A DNA stretch of 64,000 nucleotides from Dipteronia dyeriana (lineage: Eukaryota > Streptophyta > Magnoliopsida > Sapindales > Sapindaceae): assembly GCA_032871835.1 (NCBI GenBank), contig CM065297.1, positions 18,640,098-18,704,097 of the forward strand, in the 5' to 3' direction. Positions within the stretch are counted from its first letter, which is position 1; every line of letters begins with the position of its first letter. Positions 10,641-21,555 of the stretch are shown piece after piece. The notes under the pieces are model-generated. The model was not told the origin of the DNA. It ran no database searches and saw nothing but the letters and a program-made list of their open reading frames with translations. Position numbers and translations under genes: made by a program.

Positions 10641-11530
10641 GGAAATTGTTAAAAATAAAAACTATTATGGAAATTTTGTTTTTAACCACATAAAAAATTA
10701 TTTGTTAATAGCCATTTTTTTGAGAAATTACTTGAATAACTCTATATAAAAATCATTCTTAAACATTTTCTCTCCTTTCTCTTTTTTTTCTCTCCTCTCT
10801 CTCCCTGATCTCTCTATTCCGTCGGCGATGTGTCGGTGAACCGTCGCCAGCATCCTTACGAAGGCCGACGAGTCGCACAACCTCTTTTCTCTCTCTTCTT
10901 TTTCTCTCTCTTTCACTCACCTCTCTTTCTCTCTCCTTTCATTTCTCTCTCACACATCGTCGACGGCTTGCTAGAGTGCTGTCGCTTGGGCTTCATCACC
11001 ATCCAGCAACGCCGTCGAGCTCCCCCTCCGCCGTCGATTAGATCTGTTGAAAAAAAGGAAAGAAAAAGAAATGCTAGAAACCCATAACATTTCAAGTTTG
11101 AACATTTCAATTTAGTCAAGATTTCAAGTTTTAACATTTCAATTTAGGTAAGATTTCAAGTTTCAAATTTTGAAAACGAAAAACATAAAAACCCAGAAAT
11201 TTTCAAGTTTAAATTTTCAAGTTTTAATTTTCAATTTAGTGAAGATTTTAAGTTTTAACATTTCAATTTAAGTAAGATTTCAAGTTTTAAAATTTCATTT
11301 TGTTAAAACAAAATTTCAAGTTTTAAGTTCCTAGTCGTGATTTCAAGTTTGATCCAAATTTTAGTCATGATTTCAAGTTTGTTTTCAGTTTTAAAGTTTA
11401 AATCAAATCTAGGGGTATTTTTTTATGGACATACATTGATTTTTTTTTTTAAGTGGATATTAACAAATAAAATTTTAAAAGTGGTTATAAACAAAAGTTT
11501 AATGTTTTTTTTGGCTATTTTTTATTTTCT
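10640..11530. mobile_element. possible foldback/TIR element with CT-rich core
   Basis: Sequence at about 10676-10722 (GTTTTTAACCACATAAA...TTTGTTAATAGCCA) reappears as an imperfect reverse complement at about 11450-11500 (GGATATTAACAAATAAAA...GTGGTTATAAAC). The pair encloses about 730 bp: a CT-rich, untranslated-leader-like stretch (10770-11060) and an AT-rich tandem repeat. I could not fix the termini or a target duplication. A Mutator-like or foldback non-autonomous element is the best guess. Confidence 0.35.
11085..11400. repeat. AT-rich tandem repeat, unit TTTCAAGTTTTAACATTTCAA-like
   Basis: The phrase ATTTCAAGTTTTAACATTTCAATTT recurs with changes about eight times, at spacings of roughly 35-60 bp. 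The copies are diverged and the region is non-coding. Confidence 0.65.
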
Positions 11531-11792
11531 CTCTTATTATGGATCATCAAATCTTTTCCTGACAAATCTGTTGTCTCAAAACAAAAAATTTCAAAACTAA
11601 AATATAAAACAGGAACCCGGTGGAGCCCGTAAAAGGGTTCCACATCTATGCCAGCCTCATCATTTTTTCTGACAGGGAGATGACCCAATGCACGTAGCCA
11701 TGTACTCCTAATCTTTCTGAAAAAGAAATTCTCACTGCAGTATAGGAAATTGAAATTCTCTAAAACAAGAAAAGAAATTAGGAAAAATATTA
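11530..11792. other. intergenic spacer
   Basis: Unique-looking AT-rich sequence. No ORF, motif or repeat that I can support. Confidence 0.4.
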
Positions 11793-13322
11793 TTTTGGCC
11801 CCTGACATTTGCTCTATTATTAAGATGAGGACATGATTTGGTTATATTGGTCATTAATCCCCCTGAAATGAAAAGAATATATAATATACCCCTTCTGTCG
11901 TATTTTCCATCCAAAATCATGTTGACCATTAAAGTCAAAGGAGTAATTTCGTAATTTTATCGGTATATAACCAAAACCTAAAAAAAATACATTTAAAAAA
12001 AAAAGTAAAAAAAAAATCCTATCTCATCGTAATTTCTCCATCACCCAAAAAATCATCATCATCTATTCATATCTATTCATACATAACATATCTATCTCAT
12101 CTAAATTCGTCATCACCAGCCTCCTCCACTCTCAAACACTAAACCATAGCCACCACCCTCAATTGACCGAAATCAACGTCCAATCTGAGAGACGAGAAAG
12201 ATCGTCGATCTATCTAGAAGATCGATTTCCTCTTGACCGCCTCAACGTCTCTCTCTTTTCTCTTTATTCCCTATTTTCTCTCTTTCTTTCGATCGATCTG
12301 GGGTTTCTGATATGAGTTTGGTTTGAGAGTGGGGTTTCTAATATGGGTGGGGGTGGTGGTGTTTGTGGGTTTTCAGGTTTTTTTTTTGGTAGAGTATGGT
12401 GTTTTTTTTAATACGGGTTCGATTTTCTTCTTCAATGGTGGTGGTGTTTAAGAGGTTGATGTTTGAAAAGGGATATTTTTTTTTTCTAGGTTTGGTAAAC
12501 TGGTGTGACAGTGGGTGTTTTATTTGGTTTGAGGGTGGCGGTTGATGGTGTGTGGTGATGGTGGTGAACCGATGATGGTGATGGTGTGTGTGTTTGGTTT
12601 CTGGGCTGGAGATGAATTTGAAAGGGGTTGGTGTTGATAAATTTGAACTGATGTGATGATGACAAATGTGGATGGTGTGATGAAGATCGAAGATGAATAT
12701 TGTTGTGTTTGGTGAAGATTTGCAAATCTGAAAACCGGAGAATAAACTAAAATTGGAGAAGAAAATTTTGAAAAATCTTGGTTTGAAACTAGGTTCTTAC
12801 AAAGTTGGGTTCAAAAAAAAATATTGGTTCCTATTTTTTTAAATAAAAATCTGTGTTTGATTTTGTATATCAGTGATTCTGTTTTTTGAATTGAATGAAA
12901 TTTTCTCATAAAAAAATTTGAATGACATTTTTGTTTGTTTCTCTTAAATTTGTTTCTTTCAAATATTTATTTATTTATTTATTATTATTATTATTAAATT
13001 TAAATAATAAAAAAAGATAGCTCCATGAGATTCATTTTTTTTAATTGTTTTATTTTATATTATCTTTTGTTTTTTGTTTTTTTTAATATTTTTTATTTAA
13101 CGAATATTTTGAGGGTTAAATGGTAATTATAAAGAGAAAACCGAAGGATAAAACGGTCATTTGCTTCAATTTTAACGGTCAAAGGGATATATTATACATT
13201 TAGTGGATGGGAAATGTAACAGAAGGGACGTTTTTAACGTTTCTTTGATTTTATGGGAAAAAACGGTCAATATTGTTAAAAATTGTTCTCGTCTTAACAA
13301 TATAGCAAACGTTATGGAGATA
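11793..13322. mobile_element. MULE-like non-autonomous element with long TIRs
   Basis: The left end (about 11795-11945) and the reverse complement of the right end (about 13170-13320) align over roughly 140 bp: ACATTTGCTCTATTATTAAG against ACGTTTGCTATATTGTTAAG, then shared CCCCTTCTGT..TATTTTCCATCCA against CCCTTCTGT..CATTTCCCATCCA. Long TIRs are typical of Mutator-like elements. A diverged 9-bp target duplication (AAAATATTA / AAAATGATA) is possible. The core has no transposase. It contains a CT-rich leader-like segment near 12170-12300 and GGTGGT/GATGGTG low-complexity DNA near 12340-12700, so capture of host sequence (Pack-MULE) is possible. Confidence 0.6.
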
Positions 13323-14060
13323 AAATGATATTCCAAGAAATTATTCTGTTGGTTATAGTGTATAACTTGACTTGTCAAAGATTCAACAAGGATTAAAGAA
13401 AAATTAAAGAAAATATATGTTGAATGTGTCAACACAGCCCGAGATTATATCATCACAACCGCCTCATAACCTTTTAAAAAGAAAATAACAAAAATTGAAA
13501 GAACATGAAACATGAGAGAGAAAGAGAGAGAAGTTGATGGTCAATTGTAAATAACTGCAATTTTACTTCTTAAAATTACTTAACAGTTAATATGTAAACA
13601 GTAAGAGCTTATAATGATGGTTGAATCACAATAATGTATTGAGTATTGACTGATCTACCACCATAACACAACATGTGTTAAGAATTAATTAATACTTTTG
13701 ACAATCAATCATTTATGACATTAAAATTTTGCAGTTATACTGTCTTGTAATTCTCACAATTTTTTTATTTATAAAAATTAATAATTATAATTAGTGTACA
13801 ATTGCTTGCATTTGTTAGGAGCAAAATTAGGTTTCAAATACTAAAAAGGTTTTTGGTTTTTTAAGTGCCCTGGAATGTTAGTGGCCAAAATAGTAAATGA
13901 TTAAATATTAAATTTAAAGCAAAACTGTGTCTCACAAAATGACTCCATGTTTTTTTAACTTTGAAATTAACTAGTAACGTCCCTTTTTTTCTTTTCTTTT
14001 CAAGAAAGTGAAAAATTAAAAATTAAAATAGAAAAAAAAAAGAAAAAAAATAATCCTTCC
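13323..14060 (+). promoter_or_regulatory. putative promoter region of the SANT-domain gene
   Basis: AT-rich, gene-free DNA directly upstream of the leader exon. No clear TATA box or named element is evident. It includes poly-purine/pyrimidine stretches near 13985-14055. Confidence 0.4.
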
Positions 14061-14172
14061 TTTCTCTTCTTCGCCTTAACTGTAGACAGACGTCTGTCGG
14101 AAGATTCCGTCCGGTTTCGATTTACTTTTTGTTAAAAGCTCGCGCCTGCAATTCCAGGAGTTGTTCTCCCAG
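14061..14172 (+). promoter_or_regulatory. 5' UTR exon of the SANT-domain gene, with leader intron 14173-14868
   Basis: CT-rich sequence followed by a good donor (CCCAG/GTAATTTT). The matching acceptor is TTACCAG/GG at 14868. The 696-bp leader intron is T-rich. Long introns in 5' UTRs often enhance expression of plant genes. The transcription start is inferred only from base composition. Confidence 0.55.
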
Positions 14173-14943
14173 GTAATTTTTCTCTACTGATTCGAAAATT
14201 GTTTTCTGGATTCACTTTTTGTGTGTATGTGTGTGAGATAATACTTGATGAAAAGAGCTTCTTTTTGATCTGAATTGTGTGGTTTGAATTTGAAACCCTA
14301 GGTTTTGTTTGGTTGCTGAGAAAATAGGGGAAAAAAGAACTTTTCGATTCTTCCAGGTTTTCCAGGGTTAATTCTTGGAAAACGATGAATTGTATTCAGG
14401 TCAACTAAAGTCAAGTAGTTTTGTATTAGGTCAAGTCAGAGTTCAAGTATTTTTCTCGGGATCTCTGTTGTTGAGGTTTGTTTGATTTTATTAAGTTCTT
14501 GTATTTGAAGATTTGATGCCTGCCTTCTTTAAGTTTGCTCTACATTTTGATTGTTTAACATCTCCTGGTTTTTGTTTCGGATGCAGAAGCCTGTTGTTGT
14601 TAGCGTTTGTTACTGGCATTTGAATTGGGAATTTTCAATGTTATCAAAATTGACTAGTTTGGATTTTTTCTTGTAGTGATTGCATTGGTTGTGTGATTGA
14701 TTTCAGAAACATGAATTGATCATGATTGTGAGCTTACATGCATATGATTAAATTGGAATGTTATCTCACAACAATTTGAATTGCCTTGATGACTTGATCT
14801 CATTTTCTTTCTTTTTTTTCCCTCGTTGAATTTTGGGTGTTAATCTGATATTCTGTTTTCATTACCAGGGTCACTGTGTTCCTACATCTCAATAACTTGA
14901 AGGTCAAAAGCAGTCAAATTTGAGAGATCGACAGCTGAACAGC

Positions 14944-15068
14944 ATGTATTTGATGTTCTTGAGATTGTAATGTCTTCAACATGCAAACATTGTCACAATT
15001 GTCGTCGGATTCTGAGGTGCACCTTCATCCTAGCAATATTCAAGTTCAGGATGAAGACCCTGGTGTAA
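14944..15068 (+). promoter_or_regulatory. two chained upstream ORFs overlapping the main start
   Basis: uORF1 (14944-14970) encodes an eight-residue peptide, MYLMFLRL. Its TAA overlaps by one base the ATG of uORF2 (14970-15068, 32 codons), a TAATG arrangement suited to reinitiation. uORF2 runs through the main ATG at 14981 in a different frame, so ribosomes that use it would bypass the main start. Translational damping is inferred. The alternative is that transcription starts downstream or that leaky scanning dominates. Confidence 0.55.
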
Positions 15069-18000
15069 CCTCATCCACCTTAAGTAATGTTGTGCTGCAG
15101 CAGCCTGGTATGTTATTCTGCTTGTAGTTCTTATATTTTGGTTTTCTTACTTTGTCTGCTTTGGTGAATGTGCTGACTGATGGATCATTTTTGTGTGAAA
15201 TGCAGCTAAAAAACCAACCCGCCAATGGGCTGCTTGGACACGGGAAGAGGAGGAAAGTTTCTTCAATGCATTACGCCAAGTTGGCAAGGTATGTTATTGC
15301 TGACATATAAGTTTGGCTCTATATCTCTTTAATGATTTTTACCTAACTTTGTTATGCCTTGAATGTAGAATTTTGAGAAGATCACTCATCGAGTCCAAAG
15401 TAAAAACAAGGATCAGGTAATTCTCTATGAGATGTCACTGCTCTGACATTGCGTTTCATATTCTTGATTGTTTTGTTTTCTTATTGACCTATATATATTC
15501 AATTTTGTTTTTGTTATTTTTTTCAGGTTCGGCATTATTACTATCGTCTTGTAAGGCGGATGAACAAACTGCTGGGTCCTGGATTATGTCTGGATGCAAA
15601 AAATTCCAAAGATACCAATGCTGCGATGCTTCGATGGTAATGTTACTACAAATAGATTGATCTTTATTATAGCTACATTACCGATACACAATACACACTA
15701 TGAGGTTGAATATTGTGAAACTGGGAACTGCATATGTAAGATAATATCTTCAGTGGTGATTTAAAAAGCCAGCATAGATGCATTGCAAAAAAATTGTAGC
15801 TATTAAGATGAGGTTTCTAGATCTGAAAAGAAGCCTGTGGGCATCAGGTGGACTTTTCTTATACTAATCTATACTGCACTGTGTATAGAGTATAGTTTAG
15901 GTACATTACTTAAGGCTATCATGAGAGGAAAAGTATCATTTTCTAGTAATGGTAGTTATGTAAAGGTTGGTAAGTAATGTTTTATTTTGGAATACTTTAC
16001 CAGGAATGATCATAGATTGATTTATAATTTAATAAGGATAATTTTGTAACCTGCTTCACAGGTGGTCTTTACTGGAAAAATATAGCTGCAAAGCTTCAAA
16101 GCTTCACCTAAAGCCTCGAAGGTTTAAGATATTCATAGAAGCACTGGTTAGTCTATATTCTCAATATTTTGTACTTGAATGCTTACCCATGTATGAAACT
16201 TGACATCTTCTGCCCGTTCTGAGACTGATGATTATATATCTATTTCCCATGAAGGAGCATCAACTCTTGAAAGACAGGAAGAGAAGTGTCAAGAAACGAT
16301 CTCCCCATGGGGAAAACTATTCACCTACAGCTCCAAGCTCCGTCTCAAATCAGAGTCGAGCATCAGGACCAGATGCTTGCATGGCTAAACTGGTTCTTGT
16401 TGACAGTCAAAACATACAGAAGTTAGGAACTGGAAAAGGACCACTAAAACGCAATGTTAACATAGGTATTAATCGTGGTAACAAGGGAGACACATTTACC
16501 ATGAAACCTTCAAGGCAACGACGGAAACAAGGTGATTCTTTTTTGTTTCTGTTTTTGTGTCTTTTGTCGTTTGGAGAGAAATGCATTAAAAGATGGAGTA
16601 CGTATGATCTGTTGATTCTTGTATTTGCATTTTTATGTAGTTCTGTGCCAAATAAGTATTATTTTCTATCTGATTGTTTCTTACTCAATTCATAGGAGGT
16701 ACAGTCTCGTTGGCTGCATATAAAAAGTGGGAAAAGGCAGCGATTGCTGGAGTTTCTTTGGTTGCTGATGCCGCCGAGCATTTGGAGCGGACAGTTACTG
16801 ATAAAGAAGTTGAACTTGACCAAGGTAGACCAGGTGAGGTTGACTATCACCAATCTATGCTTCCCATATGAATTGAATTCAGTAAGAGTACGCAAATTTA
16901 TTAATAATAAGCCTTTATATTTTAATTTCCAGAGCAAAAAGCTCCTGAATCTGCTGATCGGGCTCTTCCCCCCTTGCCCTCTATTTCACAAAATCTTTAT
17001 ACAGAGAACAATGCACAAACTTCTGCAAAACTTAAGCTCCAGTTGTTTCCAATCGATGATGGTACTCGGAGAGCCCTGGAAGTGGTGAGCAGAAAACAAA
17101 ACTATTTTGATGAGGTAGAATGAAGTTTTAAAAGCTGATCAGTTTTCATGAAATAATCGGATCTTTATCTGTTCACAGGATAACCATAATCCACACCTGG
17201 AGCTCACACTTAGTACTCGGAAAAAGATATCATCAGTGTTAGAACATCTAAATCGCAAATGGGGAAATTCGAGTGTAGCATCTGGAGAGCTAATGATTTT
17301 TCCTTACGGTGTTCAAAGGGAAGACCTGATGGGTTATAGGAGATGGACTCAGGACTCAATTGCCAGTGCAGCAGATGTTTATGCAATGATTGGAAGCCCT
17401 CCACTGTTCCGCTTGAGGTTCCTTTCTCACTTATTGAAATTAAATACAGTGCTTCCATATTAGATTACTAGAAAAGCTGACTAATTATAAACTCTCTTTG
17501 AAGGTATGGTTGGTTTTCCAGTAACGAATTTGAGTCTGCAACATTGCAAGCTCCTTTACCACCCTGCTACATTCCTGGTGTGCAAAGTACAAATGAGGGA
17601 AATAGGAAGGACCAGATCATGAATGCAATGACCATATCTGTCTCATCTACTAGTGATCAGTCTGATAAACTTGTGGATTCCTATAATGATCAACCAATTT
17701 TAAATAATGAAAATCATGCATTTGCACCTTCTATAAGTGATGTGCCAAATGAGATGAGTAGGTACATCACCACTCCCAAAAGTAGTCTTGTAGAGTCCTC
17801 TGATTCTGCAGCAAATGTATCATGGCACAGGAAGGAGACTGGTGGCGAGGCTATCACAGGACAACTGCAAGATGCGGTAATTGTCTTCCTACCTTTCCCA
17901 TGCACCTCTGCAAACCTAAATTTAAAACCATTTGTGGTACTAGGGCCACCATTAAGAACCAAGGATCCCTATTTAAAGTTAAAATTGTAGCTTACTTGCC

Positions 18001-19689
18001 TCATTGTCTGTGATGCAAGTGATGCAAGTGAGTGACTTGTATCTCTGCCAAAGGAAGAGATTTGCCCTTTGCCTTTTTGTCACCTCTTTACTTTATTGTG
18101 CATGTTCTCACCCCTACAGCTCCTAGTCATTCTTCTTGCTTGCAAACATTTGACCTTGTCCCACACCTAAAGGGATAAAGGGAGTGGGAGGTATTGATGA
18201 TTAATTAAAAATTTCCTTTAAATTGTATGAAATTCTTTTAAATTATAGCAGATGTGCCGTTTTTATTTTTGTTGGATAGGAAAGAAGAAAATGTTTATTG
18301 TCACAATTTGAAGAAAGCTATACTTCTATGGGATTTAGATTTGACTATAAGGTGAAAGTTTATCTCTGAAATATTGAAATGTCTGTCCTTCCTAATAGAA
18401 ACCAGTTTCCTAAAATGAGAAATCATTTATTGTAAGCAGCTAGTGTTTAAGTTTAATTGACATTTGGTCATACTTTATCAATAGAATAAATTGTGTTTTA
18501 TACTTTTAAGGCATAGCAGATAGTATTGTTGAATAAAATCTATTGGTATTGACATCATATCCATCATACCAATTCTAAATTTGTAATGTCCTGTGTATGC
18601 TTTAGATTGACGTGAGATTGAGCAATGATACTGCACTATCTGCTGGTGAATGGGCAGACAGTCTAACCAATATAAGCGTTGGAGATCTACTTTCAGAAGT
18701 GCCTCATGATACAGATGCACCACCTGGTGCCGATTATCAATATCTTCAGCAGATCCCTTTCAGCTGTGACTCATTTGATGCTGCCATTGCTGCCCATATA
18801 TCTAGACATCAAAACAAGATAGGAGTTTTATCAACATTGCAATCCCATTCTTCTTCCATTTGGGATGCTGAAGAAACATGTGATGCATTCTCATTTCAAA
18901 AGAATCAAATTTATCGTCAAGAGGTTTCTAGATTACCTGATGCTGCTCCTTCAGAAGCCTGCAAACAGATAACAAGAGCAAGCTCGGTGGGTTCCGGTGG
19001 CTTTGCTGAGGTATCATTTCATAATGCAATATTAATCTAGTAATATTTTTCCTAGGAGAAGAAATAACAGCATGTAATTTGCTATCAACTGTAAAATTTA
19101 CCTCTACTGCAGGAGTTACCGTACGCTGACTACCATGCTCGTGAGGACCCTATGGATGAGCGTTTTTTTGATCCACATAACCTTGACAATTCTGTAAAGG
19201 AATTCACTGGGCTAACAGATATATATTGGGTATGTAACTTTTCTGTCGTTCTCTTGGTTTTTTTTATTTCTTTCATAGTTTTATCCAATTTCCACATCAG
19301 AAGCCTGGCTGTTTAGCTGACATTTTTTTGCCAATAGTTGTCAATAAGAATCGGGGAAATCATAAATTGTGAGCCATGATTGATAAGATTTCTTGTATTT
19401 GTTATCCCTTGAGCAAGTTTCTGTTGATAATTGACCTTATTTATGTTCTTCACATTTGCAGCCCGACTCTTTAGGACCGTTAGATTTGGACATACCATCA
19501 TCTAAATATCGTAGTGAAGATCTAATCCTTGGTGATAGCCTCGGAGGTTTGAACCGTCTGATAGCCAGCAGTCTGGATGCATTTCAAAATTGCTCATTCT
19601 TTGGGTTTGACAAGAAAGAACCAACCTCAACAGTTGAAGCTCGAGAAACTTCATCTCTTTCCGACTTTAAAATTGGCAGTCAGGGTTGA
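14981..19689 (+). CDS. TKI1: TSL-kinase interacting protein 1 / Cramped-like SANT protein
   Basis: Coding exons: 14981-15107, 15206-15288, 15369-15416, 15527-15636, 16062-16146, 16255-16531, 16696-16833, 16933-17084, 17179-17417, 17504-17876, 18606-19010, 19113-19229 and 19462-19689. All junctions are GT-AG and phases agree, giving 793 aa. A SANT/Myb-type domain spans residues about 47-105 (RQWAAWTREEEESFF, then NKDQVRHYYYRLVRRMNK), followed by a conserved WWSLLEKY..KLHLKPRRFK block. A basic stretch (KDRKRSVKKR, later SRQRRKQ) may be nuclear targeting. Other conserved-looking segments are TVSLAAYKKWEKAAIAGVSL, SSVLEHLNRKWG, RLRYGWF and a C-terminal serine/acidic region. The family comprises plant TKI1, found as a partner of the TOUSLED kinase, and animal Cramped, a chromatin-associated regulator. 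Nuclear chromatin or transcription work is therefore inferred. No stop or frameshift is seen, so the gene looks intact. The start at 14981 was chosen because it opens the frame continuous with the SANT exon; uORFs precede it. Confidence 0.9.
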
Positions 19690-20159
19690 GATGTACACCA
19701 AATTGGATCTCAGATGAGCATTGTTCAGCTGACCTTGAGGAGTGCTTGATAAGGGACCAGTTCTCTCCATCATTATCGAAGAGTCTCCTCCTGTTGTACA
19801 AACATAAACCCCCGGAAACACTTTTCAACAGTTCCCGTTCTAATTGTCTTTTTGTACTTCTGTATAATTTGTTCTAGAACAGATGTGAGGAACTGTGTAA
19901 CCACAAATGAGTGAAATAACTTTCTTTTTATCATCCCTTGAATGCTTGTTATTTATTTTTTCGAAGATTGAATGATCTTTCTGATAGCAGTTCTTTGTTT
20001 TTATAAGATTGTGTTGTGTTGTGTTGACTGAAAACTAAACAATTACAGGATCCAGTGCTATCTGATTATATGATAAATGGTTTATTGAGATTCTTGAAAT
20101 TGACTTTCCATGAAAGTCATAAGCATCTAGGAATTTTCTTATTTGAGTTTGGCAAATGT
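19690..20159 (+). other. 3' UTR and downstream spacer of the SANT-domain gene
   Basis: AT-rich sequence after the stop. A (TGTTG)3-like run lies near 20012-20025. The retroelement-like DNA begins near 20160. No ORF of note. Confidence 0.45.
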
Positions 20160-20960
20160 ATACAATCTAAAAAGTTCATAGATAGCAGATAAAACTGTGT
20201 ACTTTATTTGTGGTTAATCTATAGTTGCGGTCTATTCCGTAATGTACGATGATTCTATCTTGAAATCTTGAATCGTTCGTATGAGATATGAGAATTGAGA
20301 CACCTTATATGATGTGGTCATTTAGGACTGGGTCATGATCTATATGAATCTCACCAAGATCCATTTACCGATGAGATTTATATATATCAATTAATGATAG
20401 CTATATGTGGATGATCTTAATCCTGAGTCTCCTATCGACTTCTTCAGATTAGATCGTGGTCTTTGATAAATCATGGGTGAGGTTAGATGTATTTCTTGAT
20501 CAATATATTCCGTATGTTGAGATTACGGTTTGGTTTGTGGATGGGAAGATTTGTACACAATAGAGGAATCCACTCTTTGTGAGAAGTAGATGGTAGTTCT
20601 CTTAAGGGTTGATTCGGGGTTTGGACAATATGAGTGTTCACCTAATTCCGTGAGGAAATATGATTTATTATCCATTAGAGAATCAACGGTACTTAAAGGA
20701 TATATGTAATTAGAGTGGTATAACAGACATTATAACCCAGCTCTAATTATGAACTACTGTGGAGGATCACACCATATGTAATAGTTATATCGATGGACAC
20801 CGAGTTGTATCGGTCTGTGTAAAAGTATATACAGTTGAGAGAGTGCAGCTTCAGATTTTTAGTGGAATAACACCGGAGTTAATAATCAGGAAATATTAAT
20901 TAAAGAGTTTAAGAACAATGTTGAGGGTTTAGATGTTGTTAGGAGAATGATTGGAGCCAT
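20160..20960 (+). repeat. LTR A, left fragment (2.1-kb copia LTR family)
   Basis: It matches 50375-51160 of the complete solo LTR almost line for line, for example ACTTTATTTGTGGTTAATCT, CCATTCCGTAATGTACG-like, AGGACTGGGTCATGATCTAT and CCGAGTTGTATCGGTCT. About 190 bp of the LTR start is missing. The match fades at about 20912-20960, where the LINE begins. Confidence 0.8.
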
Positions 20961-20984
20961 GAAATTCTGATTTTACATTCCTCA

Positions 20985-21475
20985 TAAAAGTTATAGATCG
21001 TGAAATTTCATGCAATCTGGAATCAAGAATTTCGTGATTTGGGGTTCCCTTATCAGAGTTACGTCAGTTTCAATATTATTGTTCTGGTTTGTGTTTTTTC
21101 TCTAGGGTTTCACCTTTGATTCGTATTTCAGAGTATCATCAGGTTAGTTTCAAATTTTTTTACCTTCATTAAAGTTGTAGAATGTGAAAATACTTGCAAT
21201 CTGGAATCAAGATTTTCATGATTTGAGATTTTCTGCTAAGAGTTACGTTAGTTTCTTTATTGTTGTTCTGGTTTGTGTTTTTTCTCTTGGGTTTCACCAT
21301 TGTTTTATGTTTTCGAGCATATTCTGTTCGGTTTCTGAATTTATATCCTTTTCGAAAGTTGTAGATCGTGAAATTGTATGCAACAAGGACTCAAGAAATT
21401 TGTTATTTGGGGTTTTCTGCACAGAGTTACATCAGTTTCAATAATGTTGTCCTGACTGTGGATTTTTATGCATCC
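20985..21475 (+). repeat. LINE 5' UTR tandem monomers, three copies of about 184 bp
   Basis: The phrase AAAGTTRTAGATCGTGAAAT..TGCAATCTGGAATCAAG, then TTTCTGC..AGAGTTACRTCAGTTTC and TTGTTCTGGTTTGTGTTTTTTC, begins near 20985, 21170 and 21353. The copies are diverged. They lie directly before ORF1, in the place of an internal promoter. Confidence 0.75.
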
Positions 21476-21555
21476 TTGAATAAAGAAAATTTTATTTTGA
21501 GGTTTTCGGCTTGGGGTTGTGTTTGCTACTGTTGCAGGCTGTCCTCACTCGGACC

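Noticed and set aside
12486..12725. Minus-strand His/Ser/Thr-rich ORF
   Set aside because: It arises from GGTGGT/GATGGTG low complexity inside the MULE-like element, with no recognisable domain.
15427..15660. Separate small gene in the TKI1 locus
   Set aside because: The frame runs across an intron and exon 15527-15636 in the wrong frame. The spliced SANT reading explains this DNA.
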